Positions 33,178 to 41,101 of a stretch of DNA of 64,000 bases are shown here, in pieces (the first letter of the stretch is position 1; each line of letters opens with the position of its first letter). The notes below the pieces were generated by a model. That model worked only from the letters and a program-made list of their open reading frames with translations. It had not been told where the DNA came from and did not search any database. Both the position numbers and the translations under genes were made by a program. The DNA lies in assembly GCF_001424345.1 (NCBI RefSeq), contig NZ_LMPF01000023.1:63006-127005 (forward strand), in the 5' to 3' direction. Source of the stretch: Burkholderia sp. Leaf177. GTDB lineage: Bacteria; Pseudomonadota; Gammaproteobacteria; Burkholderiales; Burkholderiaceae.

Positions 33178-33498
33178 TTTGCTGCTCCTGCCGGACATGG
33201 AGGATTGCTCGTGCGCCGTCCGGTATTCAATCGCACAAACTGTTCAAAAACGTGAACCCAGTTTGTTTTTCGAGATGAACGATGTCAATTGAATTGAGGT
33301 ATTTTTAGGTATCCTCCTATTCACGATTATCGAATGAGTTGAGCTTTAAAACAGTCAATTTCATAGCGCGATGAATGACATTACTTGCAAGCGTCGTACA
33401 CTGTTGCAATCACGCCCCGCGTACTTATTTAGGATGACGCAGTCCATTACAATACGCGCCTGCAATCTTTGCCCGGCATCGGGCGCTGGGGAAATACC
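33178..33498. other. Divergent intergenic region
   Basis: These 321 nt separate two divergent genes and hold their promoters. They are AT-rich (33230-33420) with no gene. I could not identify a convincing -35/-10 pair or operator. Confidence 0.45.
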
Positions 33499-34029
33499 AT
33501 GTCTCTTGTCGACGTGGACACTATCGATTACGTCGGCGTCAATATCCTGTTCAAGCGCGTGTTCGTCGGCATTTTCGACGACCTCGACTGGGATGACGAA
33601 GCCACGCATTTTTCGCTGCTGACCAAAAAGATAGATCGTTACACGCAGTACGTTCGCTCAGGCCAATTGCTGGCGGCTTACCCAGGCGTGCGAGGTTATC
33701 CGGTGATCATCGAGTATGTCGCCATGCGGCCCATGACGCGCGCCGCCGAGGCATTCTGGAAGACACGAGAGACGATCATCCGCTCGGTTGGATTCGACGT
33801 CCGTTGTCGCACTGTTGATGTGCGTCACGCAACGGCGTCGGATGCAATGGTCGAGCACATGACGAACGGCCAAAGCAACGTCCTCGCCGATACGAGACTG
33901 GAGTCCGTTGCAGATGTACTCGATCTCACGCCGCCGGCAACAGTTGGTACAAAACATACGAACGAGATCGTGCGAGTCGATCATCATCCGGTCCTGGTGA
34001 TGCGCAAAAAAATATCATCGGGACGATAA
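33499..34029 (+). CDS. Hypothetical protein, possible DUF6572 N-terminal domain
   Basis: A 176-residue cytoplasmic protein. The ATG at 33499 has GGGGAAA upstream and is preferred over one at 33469. The N-terminal part (VDTIDYVGVN...FVGIFDDLDWDD...KIDRYTQYVRSGQLLAAYPG) resembles the DUF6572 family, which has no known function. The C-terminal half shows no recognisable domain. A strong terminator lies 55 nt downstream. Confidence 0.6.
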   Translation: MSLVDVDTIDYVGVNILFKRVFVGIFDDLDWDDEATHFSLLTKKIDRYTQYVRSGQLLAAYPGVRGYPVIIEYVAMRPMTRAAEAFWKTRETIIRSVGFDVRCRTVDVRHATASDAMVEHMTNGQSNVLADTRLESVADVLDLTPPATVGTKHTNEIVRVDHHPVLVMRKKISSGR

Positions 34030-34083
34030 GCTTTTCAACGCGTGCTTTCGGATTGTGACGAAACCGTGAATCGAACAGGAAAT

Positions 34084-34119
34084 AAAAAAGGCGAAACCCT
34101 CACAGGTTTCGCCTTTTTT
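34084..34119. terminator. Strong bidirectional terminator
   Basis: A perfect 15-bp stem, AAAAAAGGCGAAACC (34084-34098) with complement (34105-34119), loop of six, and T tracts on both strands. It serves the gene ending at 34029 and the convergent Hfq-like gene. Confidence 0.9.
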
Positions 34120-34169
34120 ACTTTCTTAGCCAGCGTGTATTTGCTCGATGCAAATGCACGCTTATCAAC

Positions 34170-34499
34170 TTACTCGCCGCCGACGTTCGTCGGCAACCGG
34201 CGTTTATGCGAGATCGCGACCGGACGCTTTGAATCTCCATCGCGCGGGGCGCCCGAACTGGCGCGCGGGCCACCTGCCGTGAACGCCTTGCCGGTATCTT
34301 CCTGGATAGTCGAGATGGAATGCTTGTAGACCGCCTGGATGCCGGCAGCCGAGCTCAGCATGACCAGATATTGGTCGAAAGATTCGATGTGACCAACCAG
34401 CCGCACCCCGTTCACGAGGAAGATTGCGACGCGTTTGCGCTCTTTTCGGGCAGCGTTCAAAACGTCGCTCTGACTTTGCTGCTGGGATTCTGTAGCCAT
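34170..34499 (-). CDS. Hfq paralog (Sm-like RNA chaperone)
   Basis: A 109-residue Hfq-family protein. The Sm1 region is VAIFLVNGVRLVGHIESFDQYLVML and the Sm2 motif is YKHSIST (canonical YKHAIST). Differences from the classical Hfq are a shorter N-terminus with RKERKR in place of QDPFLNALRKEHVPV and a non-conserved acidic/basic C-terminal tail ending HKRRLPTNVGGE. The gene is solitary and is not near miaA or hflX, as canonical hfq is. It is likely an additional Hfq with altered RNA specificity; hexamer formation is expected but not shown. Confidence 0.85.
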   Translation of the reverse strand: MATESQQQSQSDVLNAARKERKRVAIFLVNGVRLVGHIESFDQYLVMLSSAAGIQAVYKHSISTIQEDTGKAFTAGGPRASSGAPRDGDSKRPVAISHKRRLPTNVGGE

Positions 34500-34869
34500 T
34501 CTTATTCGACCTGACGTTAGTATTTCGGGCTGTTTCCGGCGGATGTTCGCCGGAACATTGGGTCAATGATGCCAGATCATCGATCGTCGCACCGGTTGCC
34601 CACTTTCGAGCGCTCGCGCTCCACAGAGTTCAAATTACGCTGAAATCGTGGTCCCATACTACCGCGCTGGAATTCGCGACGCCTATACGCGCTCGACAAT
34701 AGCCCTCTAAAAACGGACAAAGTCTCTTGTTTCGTCGCCTTTCGGCGTAGTTGTCCGAGAAACGAGTATCCAAAAAATAAAGCTGTCATGACCGGCGATG
34801 CCAGTCGTGACAGCTTTTTTGTTGCTTAAAGGATGACGCGCGGCAAACTCGCCGCGCTGCCAGCCTGAA
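34500..34869. other. 370-nt gene-free region
   Basis: Contains the hairpin at 34779-34820. A minus-strand frame beginning inside that hairpin (34577-34789) is not believed. The remainder is the upstream region of the Hfq-like gene and carries its promoter; no specific element was recognised. Confidence 0.45.
34779..34820 (-). terminator. Long imperfect hairpin downstream of a small secreted-protein gene
   Basis: A 14-bp stem with one mismatch, AAAGCTGTCATGAC (34779-34792) against GTCGTGACAGCTTT (34804-34817), followed by T tracts on both strands (TTTTTT on plus, ATTTTTT on minus). It probably terminates the minus-strand gene at 34870-35109. Confidence 0.75.
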
Positions 34870-35109
34870 TTACTGAGCAGGCGCCGGAGCTGCCTTCTTT
34901 TGCTTGTGCTTGAACAGATGCGGCTTGCCGCGCGTGCTGCCCGGCGTCGACGAGTTGTCGCCACCCGTCGTGGGTGCAGCCGTGGCCGCACCGTGCGCGT
35001 TACCGCCACCGCCGCCACCGTTACCATTGCCGCCGCCGCTCTGGGCCATGGCCAAACCGGATGCCGCGAGCAACAGTGCGGAAAGGGAAACCAGTGCGAT
35101 CGCTTTCAT
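34870..35109 (-). CDS. Small Gly-rich exported protein
   Basis: A 79-residue protein with signal peptide MKAIALVSLSALLLAASGLAMA. The mature part starts with a Gly/Asn run (SGGGNGNGGGGGGN), then a Thr/Ser-rich stretch and a basic tail (KPHLFKHKQKKAAPAPAQ). The ATG at 35109 follows TTGGAG. No family recognised; low complexity makes similarity searches unreliable. Likely periplasmic. Confidence 0.65.
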   Translation of the reverse strand: MKAIALVSLSALLLAASGLAMAQSGGGNGNGGGGGGNAHGAATAAPTTGGDNSSTPGSTRGKPHLFKHKQKKAAPAPAQ

Positions 35110-35263
35110 GTAAATCTCCAAGGAACGTCATTTTGTAATGGTTTGCGGATCATCCGGATTTGTGCCGGAAGATCGACATCTGGACAACGCGTCGAATGTA
35201 ATGGATTGCCCGGCCCGCTTCAACAATAGTTTCTACCGACCGTCGTAATTCCCTTAGCAGGAA

Positions 35264-35833
35264 TCAAGCCGGGGGACCGGGAAGCAGCGGGAGCAATTGT
35301 CCGGCGACGCTATCGAGTATTTCCTTCGATAAAACCGGGTCCGATACCGCCCGCGCTAATCCGATTGCGCCAAGACACGCGGTGAACTGCAAAATGGCGC
35401 GGGCGCGGCGCTCGGCGGGATCGGCGATATCGAGCAGACTCTCCGAAAAACCAATGTTGTGCCTGACCCGCTCGGTGTAGACGTCGCGCGTGGCTTCGCT
35501 GCTGCGCGCAACGTCGCCCAGAAGCGCACCGAGCGCGCAACCTCTGCCCGGTGAATCCCGATGCGCTTCGCTCAGGTAGTCGCGCACGCCAGCCTCGAGC
35601 GTCTCGACGCGCGCTTCCCACGCGTCGAGGCTTTCGAACGCGACGTCGAGCGCTTCGGTCACCAATTCATCGCGCGATGCAAAGTGCTTGTAGAAACCGC
35701 CGACCGTCATGCCGGCTTCCTTCATTACATCGGCGACGCCGATACCGTCGAGTCCAAGCTCGCGAAAACGCCGCGCCGCCACTTCGACAATCCGCTGATG
35801 CGTTGCCGCCTTCTCTGCCTGTGAATGTCCCAT
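35264..35833 (-). CDS. TetR/AcrR family regulator
   Basis: A 189-residue TetR regulator. The helix-turn-helix lies at residues about 10-56 (RIVEVAARRFRELGLDGIGVADVMKEAGMTVGGFYKHFASRDELV). The C-terminal domain contains GCALGALLGDVARSSE, common in the subgroup with DUF1956-like ends that control oxidoreductases. It lies 87 nt downstream of the flavin monooxygenase gene on the same strand and may be in its operon or control it. No operator palindrome was seen. Confidence 0.85.
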   Translation of the reverse strand: MGHSQAEKAATHQRIVEVAARRFRELGLDGIGVADVMKEAGMTVGGFYKHFASRDELVTEALDVAFESLDAWEARVETLEAGVRDYLSEAHRDSPGRGCALGALLGDVARSSEATRDVYTERVRHNIGFSESLLDIADPAERRARAILQFTACLGAIGLARAVSDPVLSKEILDSVAGQLLPLLPGPPA

Positions 35834-35920
35834 GAGTTGCGCTTGTCCTTTGGCGGGCGCTGAAAACGCGCCCTAAGGAGTCGATTTTATACGCTGTCTT
35901 GTCTGGAGTTTCGCGCCGCG

Positions 35921-37255
35921 TCATCGTTCGTTTTGGAAGAAGCGGTTCTCCGGCCGCGGCAAACCGAGATTTTCCCGCAACGTACGGCCTTCGTACTCGC
36001 GCCGGAAAATGCCGCGTGCCTGCAACTCGGGCACGACTTTATCGACGAAATCGTCCAGGCCGCCCGGGAGGTACGGAAACATCACATTGAAGCCATCCGA
36101 ACCTGCCTCGACAAGCCATTGCTCCATCTGGTCGGCGATCATGAAAGGCGTGCCGATCATCTCCAGTCCCGAATAACCGCCCACCCGTTGTGCAAGCCGG
36201 CGGATCGTCAACTTGTCGCGGGTCGCCCATTCGATCACGCGCTCGCGGCTGCTTTTGCTCGCGTTCGTCTCCGGAATCCCGGGCAACGGACCGTCGGGAT
36301 CGAAGCTGGAAACGTCGTGACCGAGCAGAATGGAAAGCGATGCAATACCGCTGTCGTAGTGCACGAAAGTATCGAGGCGCGCGCGCTTTTCCTGGGCTTC
36401 ATCGAGCGAATCCGCGACCACGACGAACGCCGCCGGCAAGATCTTCAGATGTTCGGGATCGCGGCCGAGCTTGGCCATGCGGCCTTTTACATCGGCGTAG
36501 AAACGCTGGCCCTCGGCGAGCGTTTTCGGCGCGGCAAACACGGCTTCGGCGGTCTCGGCCGCGATCTGCCGTCCCGCTTCCGACGACCCCGCCTGCACGA
36601 TGACCGGCCAGCCCTGCACCGGCCGCGCGATATTCAGCGGCCCGCGCACCGAGAGGCTTTCGCCCTTGTGATCGAGCACGTGCATCTTGGCGGGATCGAA
36701 GAACGTACCGCTTTCCACGTCGCGGATGAAAGCGTCGTCGGCCCAGCTGTCCCAAAGCCCCGTCACGACATCGAAGAACTCGCGGCCGCGTTTGTAGCGC
36801 TCGCCATGTTCCACGTGTTCGTCGAGGCCGAAGTTGAGCGCGGCGTCGGGATTGGCCGTGGTTACGAGGTTCCAGCCCGCTCGTCCGCCGCTCAAATGAT
36901 CGAGCGATGCAAATCGCCTAGCCACGTGATAAGGCTCTTCGAACGTGGTGGACGCCGTCGCAATCAGCCCGATGTGCTCCGTCACCGCGGCGAGGGCCGA
37001 GAGCAACGTAAGCGGCTCGAACGAGGTTGCCGTGTGGCTTCGCTTCAACGCTTGCGTGGGCATGTTGAGCACGGCGAGATGATCGGCCATGAAAAACGCA
37101 TCGAAACGGCCGCGCTCGAGCGTCTGCGCGAACCGCTTGAGGTGAGCGAAGTTGAAGTTGGCATCGGGGAACGCGCCGGGATAACGCCACGCCCCGGCGT
37201 GAATGGTGGCCGGCCGCATGAAAGCGCCCAGCCGCAAGCGACGTTGCGTGGTCAT
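35921..37255 (-). CDS. LLM-class FMN-dependent monooxygenase (NtaA/SnaA/DszA/SsuD-like)
   Basis: A 444-residue flavin monooxygenase of the luciferase-like family. Recognisable features: FFMADHLAVLNMP, LIATASTTFEEPYHVARRFASLDHLSGGRAGWNLVT, and GRFYADVKGRMAKLGRDP-like and WPVIVQAGSSEAG segments, all standard for NtaA/SnaA/DszA proteins, which use FMNH2 from a partner reductase to cleave C-N or C-S bonds. The ATG at 37255 follows GCGGAG. The substrate is not known; sulfonate, nitrilotriacetate or thiophene types exist. A TetR gene follows. Confidence 0.9.
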   Translation of the reverse strand: MTTQRRLRLGAFMRPATIHAGAWRYPGAFPDANFNFAHLKRFAQTLERGRFDAFFMADHLAVLNMPTQALKRSHTATSFEPLTLLSALAAVTEHIGLIATASTTFEEPYHVARRFASLDHLSGGRAGWNLVTTANPDAALNFGLDEHVEHGERYKRGREFFDVVTGLWDSWADDAFIRDVESGTFFDPAKMHVLDHKGESLSVRGPLNIARPVQGWPVIVQAGSSEAGRQIAAETAEAVFAAPKTLAEGQRFYADVKGRMAKLGRDPEHLKILPAAFVVVADSLDEAQEKRARLDTFVHYDSGIASLSILLGHDVSSFDPDGPLPGIPETNASKSSRERVIEWATRDKLTIRRLAQRVGGYSGLEMIGTPFMIADQMEQWLVEAGSDGFNVMFPYLPGGLDDFVDKVVPELQARGIFRREYEGRTLRENLGLPRPENRFFQNER

Positions 37256-37407
37256 AAAACTCCGCTCGAGCGTTGATAAGAATGTCTTTGCGTGCATCTT
37301 CGAAAAGAGGCGCGCACACCGTTGGTGAACGGTCGCCATCCGTAAAATACGTCGGGTGGCAAAAACGTGCACAAACGGCGTTCAACGTGAGAGCCACACG
37401 GGTTTAA

Positions 37408-37785
37408 TCACGCAGCATGGACTTCGAATGCATCGACACGATCCTGATAAAACGCGAGATGACCCTTGATTTCCGCGACGGCCGGATATGTGTCTTCGTA
37501 AGTCCAGACAGCATTCGCCGAACGTTCGCCGCCAAGCGGAATGCTGTAGTACGAACACTCGCCTTTGTACGGGCAATACGTCGCGTGATCGGTGCGTTCG
37601 AGCAGCGACATGTCCACGTCCTTGCGCGGAATGTAATAGACCGGCGGATACGATGCTTCGCGCACGGTCAGCGCTTCGCGTGTATCGGCGAGTACGCGCC
37701 CGCCGATGGACACCGTAATGCGCGACGGGTTCGGCTCGATCGTGATCGGATGGTCGGGCCCTGGAATCTTCACTGTCTTGGTCAT
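37408..37785 (-). CDS. DUF427 family protein
   Basis: A 125-residue protein with the complete DUF427 domain: VSIGGRVLADTREALTVREASYPPVYYIPRKDVDMSLLERTDHATYCPYKGECSYYS. The conserved CPYKG loop with its cysteine and the two acidic/tyrosine strands are intact. Function is not established; members fold as a small beta-barrel. It is 152 nt upstream of the monooxygenase gene on the same strand. Confidence 0.85.
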   Translation of the reverse strand: MTKTVKIPGPDHPITIEPNPSRITVSIGGRVLADTREALTVREASYPPVYYIPRKDVDMSLLERTDHATYCPYKGECSYYSIPLGGERSANAVWTYEDTYPAVAEIKGHLAFYQDRVDAFEVHAA

Positions 37786-38070
37786 GGCTGCTGCTCCTGG
37801 ACTGCGGGTTAGGTGATGCCGCGTTTTTTAGCGTATCGGAAAGTCGATTTTTCTGCCGTACATGGCGGTTTCCCAGGCCTGCCAATGCTCCGACGCCGGA
37901 TGTTTTATTCGTCGGATCACAACAGTGTATTTACTATTTAAGGGTATTTACCTAGATCGCCGAGGAATAAGATCTTTTCACGGATCGAAACAAGCGATGC
38001 CGATCAGCGATCTGCCATAACGAACGCCGACACCGCAAGCTTCGTAATCGATAACCATTGGAGGTTCATC

Positions 38071-38382
38071 ATGTTCAAGGCACTCATTCCCGCAGTCGTG
38101 ATCGTTTCGGCATTGGCCGCGCCGAGTTTTGCATTCGCGCAAAGCAACGGCACGGTCACGCGGACCCAGGTTCGCGCCGAGCTGGTTCAACTCGAGAAAG
38201 CCGGCTACAACCCGGCATCGGATCGCACGCAATATCCGGCGAACATCCAGGCAGCGGAGCAGCGCGTTTCCGCACAGGATGGCGTTGCGCAAAGCAGCTA
38301 TGGATCGTCGGTGAGCGGCACGTCGGCGTCGGGCGCACCGGCTTTGTCGGTTGGCAACGCGGCGGATTACAACCGTCCGTAA
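38071..38382 (+). CDS. DUF4148 secreted protein (paralog B)
   Basis: A 103-residue exported protein with signal peptide (MFKALIPAVVIVSALAAPSFAFA). The DUF4148 core follows immediately: LTRAQ-like VTRTQVRAELVQLEKAGYNPASDRTQYPANIQAAEQRV. The tail is Ser/Gly/Ala-rich. The same core appears in the gene at 31785-32084, where the motif is AELKDLEKNGYNPSGDQTNYPQNIQNAQKK. Function unknown; the family is abundant in Burkholderiaceae. RBS GGAGG is well placed and a terminator follows. Confidence 0.85.
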   Translation: MFKALIPAVVIVSALAAPSFAFAQSNGTVTRTQVRAELVQLEKAGYNPASDRTQYPANIQAAEQRVSAQDGVAQSSYGSSVSGTSASGAPALSVGNAADYNRP

Positions 38383-38403
38383 GCGTTAGTAGCTGAGCAT
38401 TGA

Positions 38404-38436
38404 AAAACCCCGCGCCGGATTTCGGCGCGGGGTTTT
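38404..38436 (+). terminator. Intrinsic terminator after DUF4148 paralog B
   Basis: A 14-bp stem AAAACCCCGCGCCG/CGGCGCGGGGTTTT with a 5-nt loop and a T tract (TTTTGTTTT). It also faces the convergent acyl-CoA dehydrogenase gene. Confidence 0.9.
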
Positions 38437-38524
38437 GTTTTGGTGGAACGCGAACGCCGGTGAGCTTTTGCGGGAGTTCGTGGTGAGGGTTTGCGGGAGA
38501 AGCAATTCGGAATAACTTAACCGC

Positions 38525-39661
38525 TTATAGCTGGCGCGCAATCACCAGACGCTGCACTTCGCTCGTGCCTTCGTAGATCTGCGTGATGCGTGCATCGCGA
38601 TAATGACGCTCTACCGGATAGTCTTCCAGATAGCCGTAGCCGCCGTGAATCTGAATGGCTTGCGAGCAAACGCGCTCCGCCATCTCGGACGCAAACAGTT
38701 TTGCCTGCGACGCTTCGCTCAGGCACGGCAAGCCTTCCGTGCGCATGCGAGCCGCGTGCAACACCAGCAAACGCGCGGCGTTGAGGCTGGTTTGCATATC
38801 GGCAAGAAGGTTGGCGACCGACTGATGTTCCCTGATCGGCTTGCCGAATTGCACGCGATCGTGCGAGTAGGCGCGCGCGGCGTCGAACGCAGCGCGCGCG
38901 ATGCCCACCGCCTGCGCCGCGATGCCGATGCGTCCACCCTCCAGATTCGCCAGTGCGATCTTCAAGCCCTCGCCGCGCGCGCCCAGCAGATTGGCCGCGG
39001 GAATCGTGCAGTCGTCGAGGGTTATCGGGCAGGTATCGGAAGCGCGAATGCCCATCTTGTGTTCGGGACGGCCGACGTTGAAACCCGGCGTGCTGGTCGG
39101 CACGATAAACGCCGATATCCCCTTCTTGCCGAGTTCCGGATCCGTCGCCGCAAAAACGATTGCCATGCCGGCGCGCGCGCCGTTCGTTGTGAACTGCTTC
39201 GAGCCCGACAACACCCATTGCCCATCGCGTTCAACGGCGCGCGTCTTCAGGTTGTTCGCTTCCGATCCGGCTTGCGGCTCGGTCAGGCAAAACGCGCCGA
39301 TGATCTCGCCCGTCGCGAGTTTCGGCAGATATTCGGCCTTCTGTGCGTCGGTGCCGAACGCCAGTATTGGACCGCAGCCCACCGAGTTGTGAACGGCCAT
39401 CAGCGTGGAACATGAAGCACATCCGGCCGCGATTTCCTCGATCGCCAGCGCATACGCCACGTAGTCGCTGAACGTGCCGCCCCACTCCGCGGGCACGATC
39501 ATGCCGAGCAGGCCGAGTTCGCCGAGTTGCCGCACGACGGCGTCGGGCAATTGGGCGGCGCGGTCCCATTCGCCTGCGTGGGGCGCGAGCACTTCGGTGG
39601 CGAAGTCGCGCGCGGCGTCGCGGATCATGCGTTGGTCATCGGTCAGGAAACTGTCGATCAT
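38525..39661 (-). CDS. Acyl-CoA dehydrogenase
   Basis: A 378-residue FAD-dependent acyl-CoA dehydrogenase. Key segments: CLTEPQAGSEANNL (flavin/substrate loop), WVLSGSKQFTTNGARAG, RVQFGKPIREHQSV, and IHGGYGYLEDYPVERHYRDARITQIYEGTSEVQRLVIAR at the C-terminus, where the Glu of YEGTSE is the usual catalytic base. It starts at 39661; a much longer open frame upstream (to 39961) lacks family similarity. It oxidises an acyl-CoA, likely in fatty-acid or branched-chain catabolism; chain length specificity is not readable. Divergent from an AraC gene that may regulate it. Confidence 0.9.
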   Translation of the reverse strand: MIDSFLTDDQRMIRDAARDFATEVLAPHAGEWDRAAQLPDAVVRQLGELGLLGMIVPAEWGGTFSDYVAYALAIEEIAAGCASCSTLMAVHNSVGCGPILAFGTDAQKAEYLPKLATGEIIGAFCLTEPQAGSEANNLKTRAVERDGQWVLSGSKQFTTNGARAGMAIVFAATDPELGKKGISAFIVPTSTPGFNVGRPEHKMGIRASDTCPITLDDCTIPAANLLGARGEGLKIALANLEGGRIGIAAQAVGIARAAFDAARAYSHDRVQFGKPIREHQSVANLLADMQTSLNAARLLVLHAARMRTEGLPCLSEASQAKLFASEMAERVCSQAIQIHGGYGYLEDYPVERHYRDARITQIYEGTSEVQRLVIARQL

Positions 39662-39764
39662 GGCGGTCTGGCTCGTGTGGAATACTTGAAAAACGCGGCT
39701 GAAGGTCGGTTTAAAATGCGTGCGCCGTCGAACCGGAGTGTAGGCGTTGCGACCCGCTTCGACG

Positions 39765-40889
39765 ATGCCTCGAACGATCAAGCTTCCTGAGCGATTTCGC
39801 CACCTAGTGACTACCCGAATTACGGACAAACCACGGCTGAAGATTGCCCACGATAGAAACGGCGAACGCGGCACCATCGCCGTGGATTTCGTCGAAGAAG
39901 CGCTGCGTTGCGCCGAGCGGCGCGGCATTGGACGCAATGTGCTGCTCGAGCAGGCGGGCATTCTGGCCGCATCGCTTGCGGCGCCGCTCGCGCGTGTGTC
40001 GGCTGCGCAATACGGGCGTTTGTGGAGCGCGATTGCCGACGCGCTCGACGACGAATTTTTCGCCCAGGACAGCCACCCGATGCGCCGCGGCAGCTTCGCG
40101 TTGCTCTGCCAGGCCGCGCTCGATTCCCGCGATGGCGCTCAGGCTCTGACACGCATAGCCGGTTTCCTGCGGCTCGTGCTGGACGACCTGCGATGCGAGT
40201 TCGAAGTCAGTGCCACGCACTTGAGAATCCGCCTCGTCGATACCCATGCCAGCGCCCCGCGCCCCATGTTCGCCTACGCGACCGCGTTCATCATGATCTA
40301 CGGATTGTTGTGCTGGCTCGTGGGCCGGCGCATCCCGGTCCTGACAGCACATTTGCGCTGTCCGGTACCACGCGCCGCCGACGAATATCAGCTGATGTTC
40401 TGCGAGGACATGCGTTTTGGACAAGCGGCATCGTATGTGGATCTTGCGCCGGATTGCGTGCGTTTGCCGGTGGTCCAGACAAGCGCCTCACTGAAGGTTT
40501 TCCTGCGCGAGGCGCCGGCGAACTTCATCGTGAAATATCGCAATCCGGATTCGCTTGCGGCACGAATTCGCCGCAAGCTGCGCCAGTCGGCGCCCGCCGA
40601 ATGGCCGGACAGCGAACGGCTCGCGGCCGCGTTGAACATGGCGGAAGCCACGCTGCGCCGGCGCCTCAGGCACGAGGGTGCGACCTATCAATCGATCCGC
40701 GATGCACTTCGGCGCGACCTCGCCATTGCGCGTCTCGCCGATACCACCGAGACCATCGCGGAAATCGCGCATGCGTTGGGATTCGCCGAGCCGAGCGCGT
40801 TTCATCGTGCGTTCAGGAAATGGACGGGCGTGCGTCCGGCGGCTTATCGTGAAGTGCGCCGAGCGCGCGGCGCATCAGAACCGCTATAG
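39765..40889 (+). CDS. AraC-family regulator with OruR/ArgR-type N-terminal domain
   Basis: A 374-residue AraC regulator. Residues about 40-235 match the N-terminal domain of the OruR/Arabinose_bd-type (VLLEQAGI...RRGSFALLCQAALDSRDGAQALTRIAGFLRLV); the C-terminal AraC HTH is at about 275-370 with MAEATLRRRLRHEGATYQSIRDALRRDLAIARLADTTETIAEIAHALGFAEPSAFHRAFRKWTG. The start could be 39765 (ATG) or a nearby GTG at 39807; the RBS is weak. It is divergent from the acyl-CoA dehydrogenase gene (103 nt between), and this promoter region is a likely target. Confidence 0.85.
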   Translation: MPRTIKLPERFRHLVTTRITDKPRLKIAHDRNGERGTIAVDFVEEALRCAERRGIGRNVLLEQAGILAASLAAPLARVSAAQYGRLWSAIADALDDEFFAQDSHPMRRGSFALLCQAALDSRDGAQALTRIAGFLRLVLDDLRCEFEVSATHLRIRLVDTHASAPRPMFAYATAFIMIYGLLCWLVGRRIPVLTAHLRCPVPRAADEYQLMFCEDMRFGQAASYVDLAPDCVRLPVVQTSASLKVFLREAPANFIVKYRNPDSLAARIRRKLRQSAPAEWPDSERLAAALNMAEATLRRRLRHEGATYQSIRDALRRDLAIARLADTTETIAEIAHALGFAEPSAFHRAFRKWTGVRPAAYREVRRARGASEPL

Positions 40890-40921
40890 TGAAAACCTGC
40901 TGGTTCACTCAAGGAGCCGCC

Positions 40922-41101
40922 ATGCCGCAAGCGAAAACGAAACCGCTTCAACAGCCCGAGCACGCGTCCGAACAGGCCGAAGAGGCCGAACACGTGGAGT
41001 CCGCGCTCGACGAAGCACTGGACGAAAGCTTCCCGGCGAGCGACCCGATCGCCATTTCATTCGATCCGGAATCCGGGTCGCACAAAAAGCCGCCGGGCTA
41101 A
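40922..41101 (+). CDS. Small acidic protein with DESFPASDP motif
   Basis: A 59-residue protein. The ATG at 40922 has AAGGAG 6 nt upstream. The first half is Glu/Ala-rich (PEHASEQAEEAEHVES), the second contains ALDEALDESFPASDPIAI, a motif found in many short, otherwise unannotated proteobacterial proteins (usually DESFPASDPP). It is soluble, disordered-looking and of unknown function. It follows the AraC gene by 32 nt on the same strand and its stop codon overlaps the convergent gene's stop by 3-4 nt. Confidence 0.6.
   Translation: MPQAKTKPLQQPEHASEQAEEAEHVESALDEALDESFPASDPIAISFDPESGSHKKPPG

Noticed and set aside
34577..34789. Minus-strand frame of 70 codons upstream of the Hfq gene
   Set aside because: Starts inside the hairpin stem and has no family similarity.
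35933..37276. Plus-strand open frame of 447 codons opposite the monooxygenase
   Set aside because: Lacks domain similarity and RBS; the minus-strand protein is a complete LLM-family enzyme.
38525..39961. Longer 478-codon version of the acyl-CoA dehydrogenase
   Set aside because: The first 100 codons do not resemble the family and lie in the divergent promoter/AraC start region.
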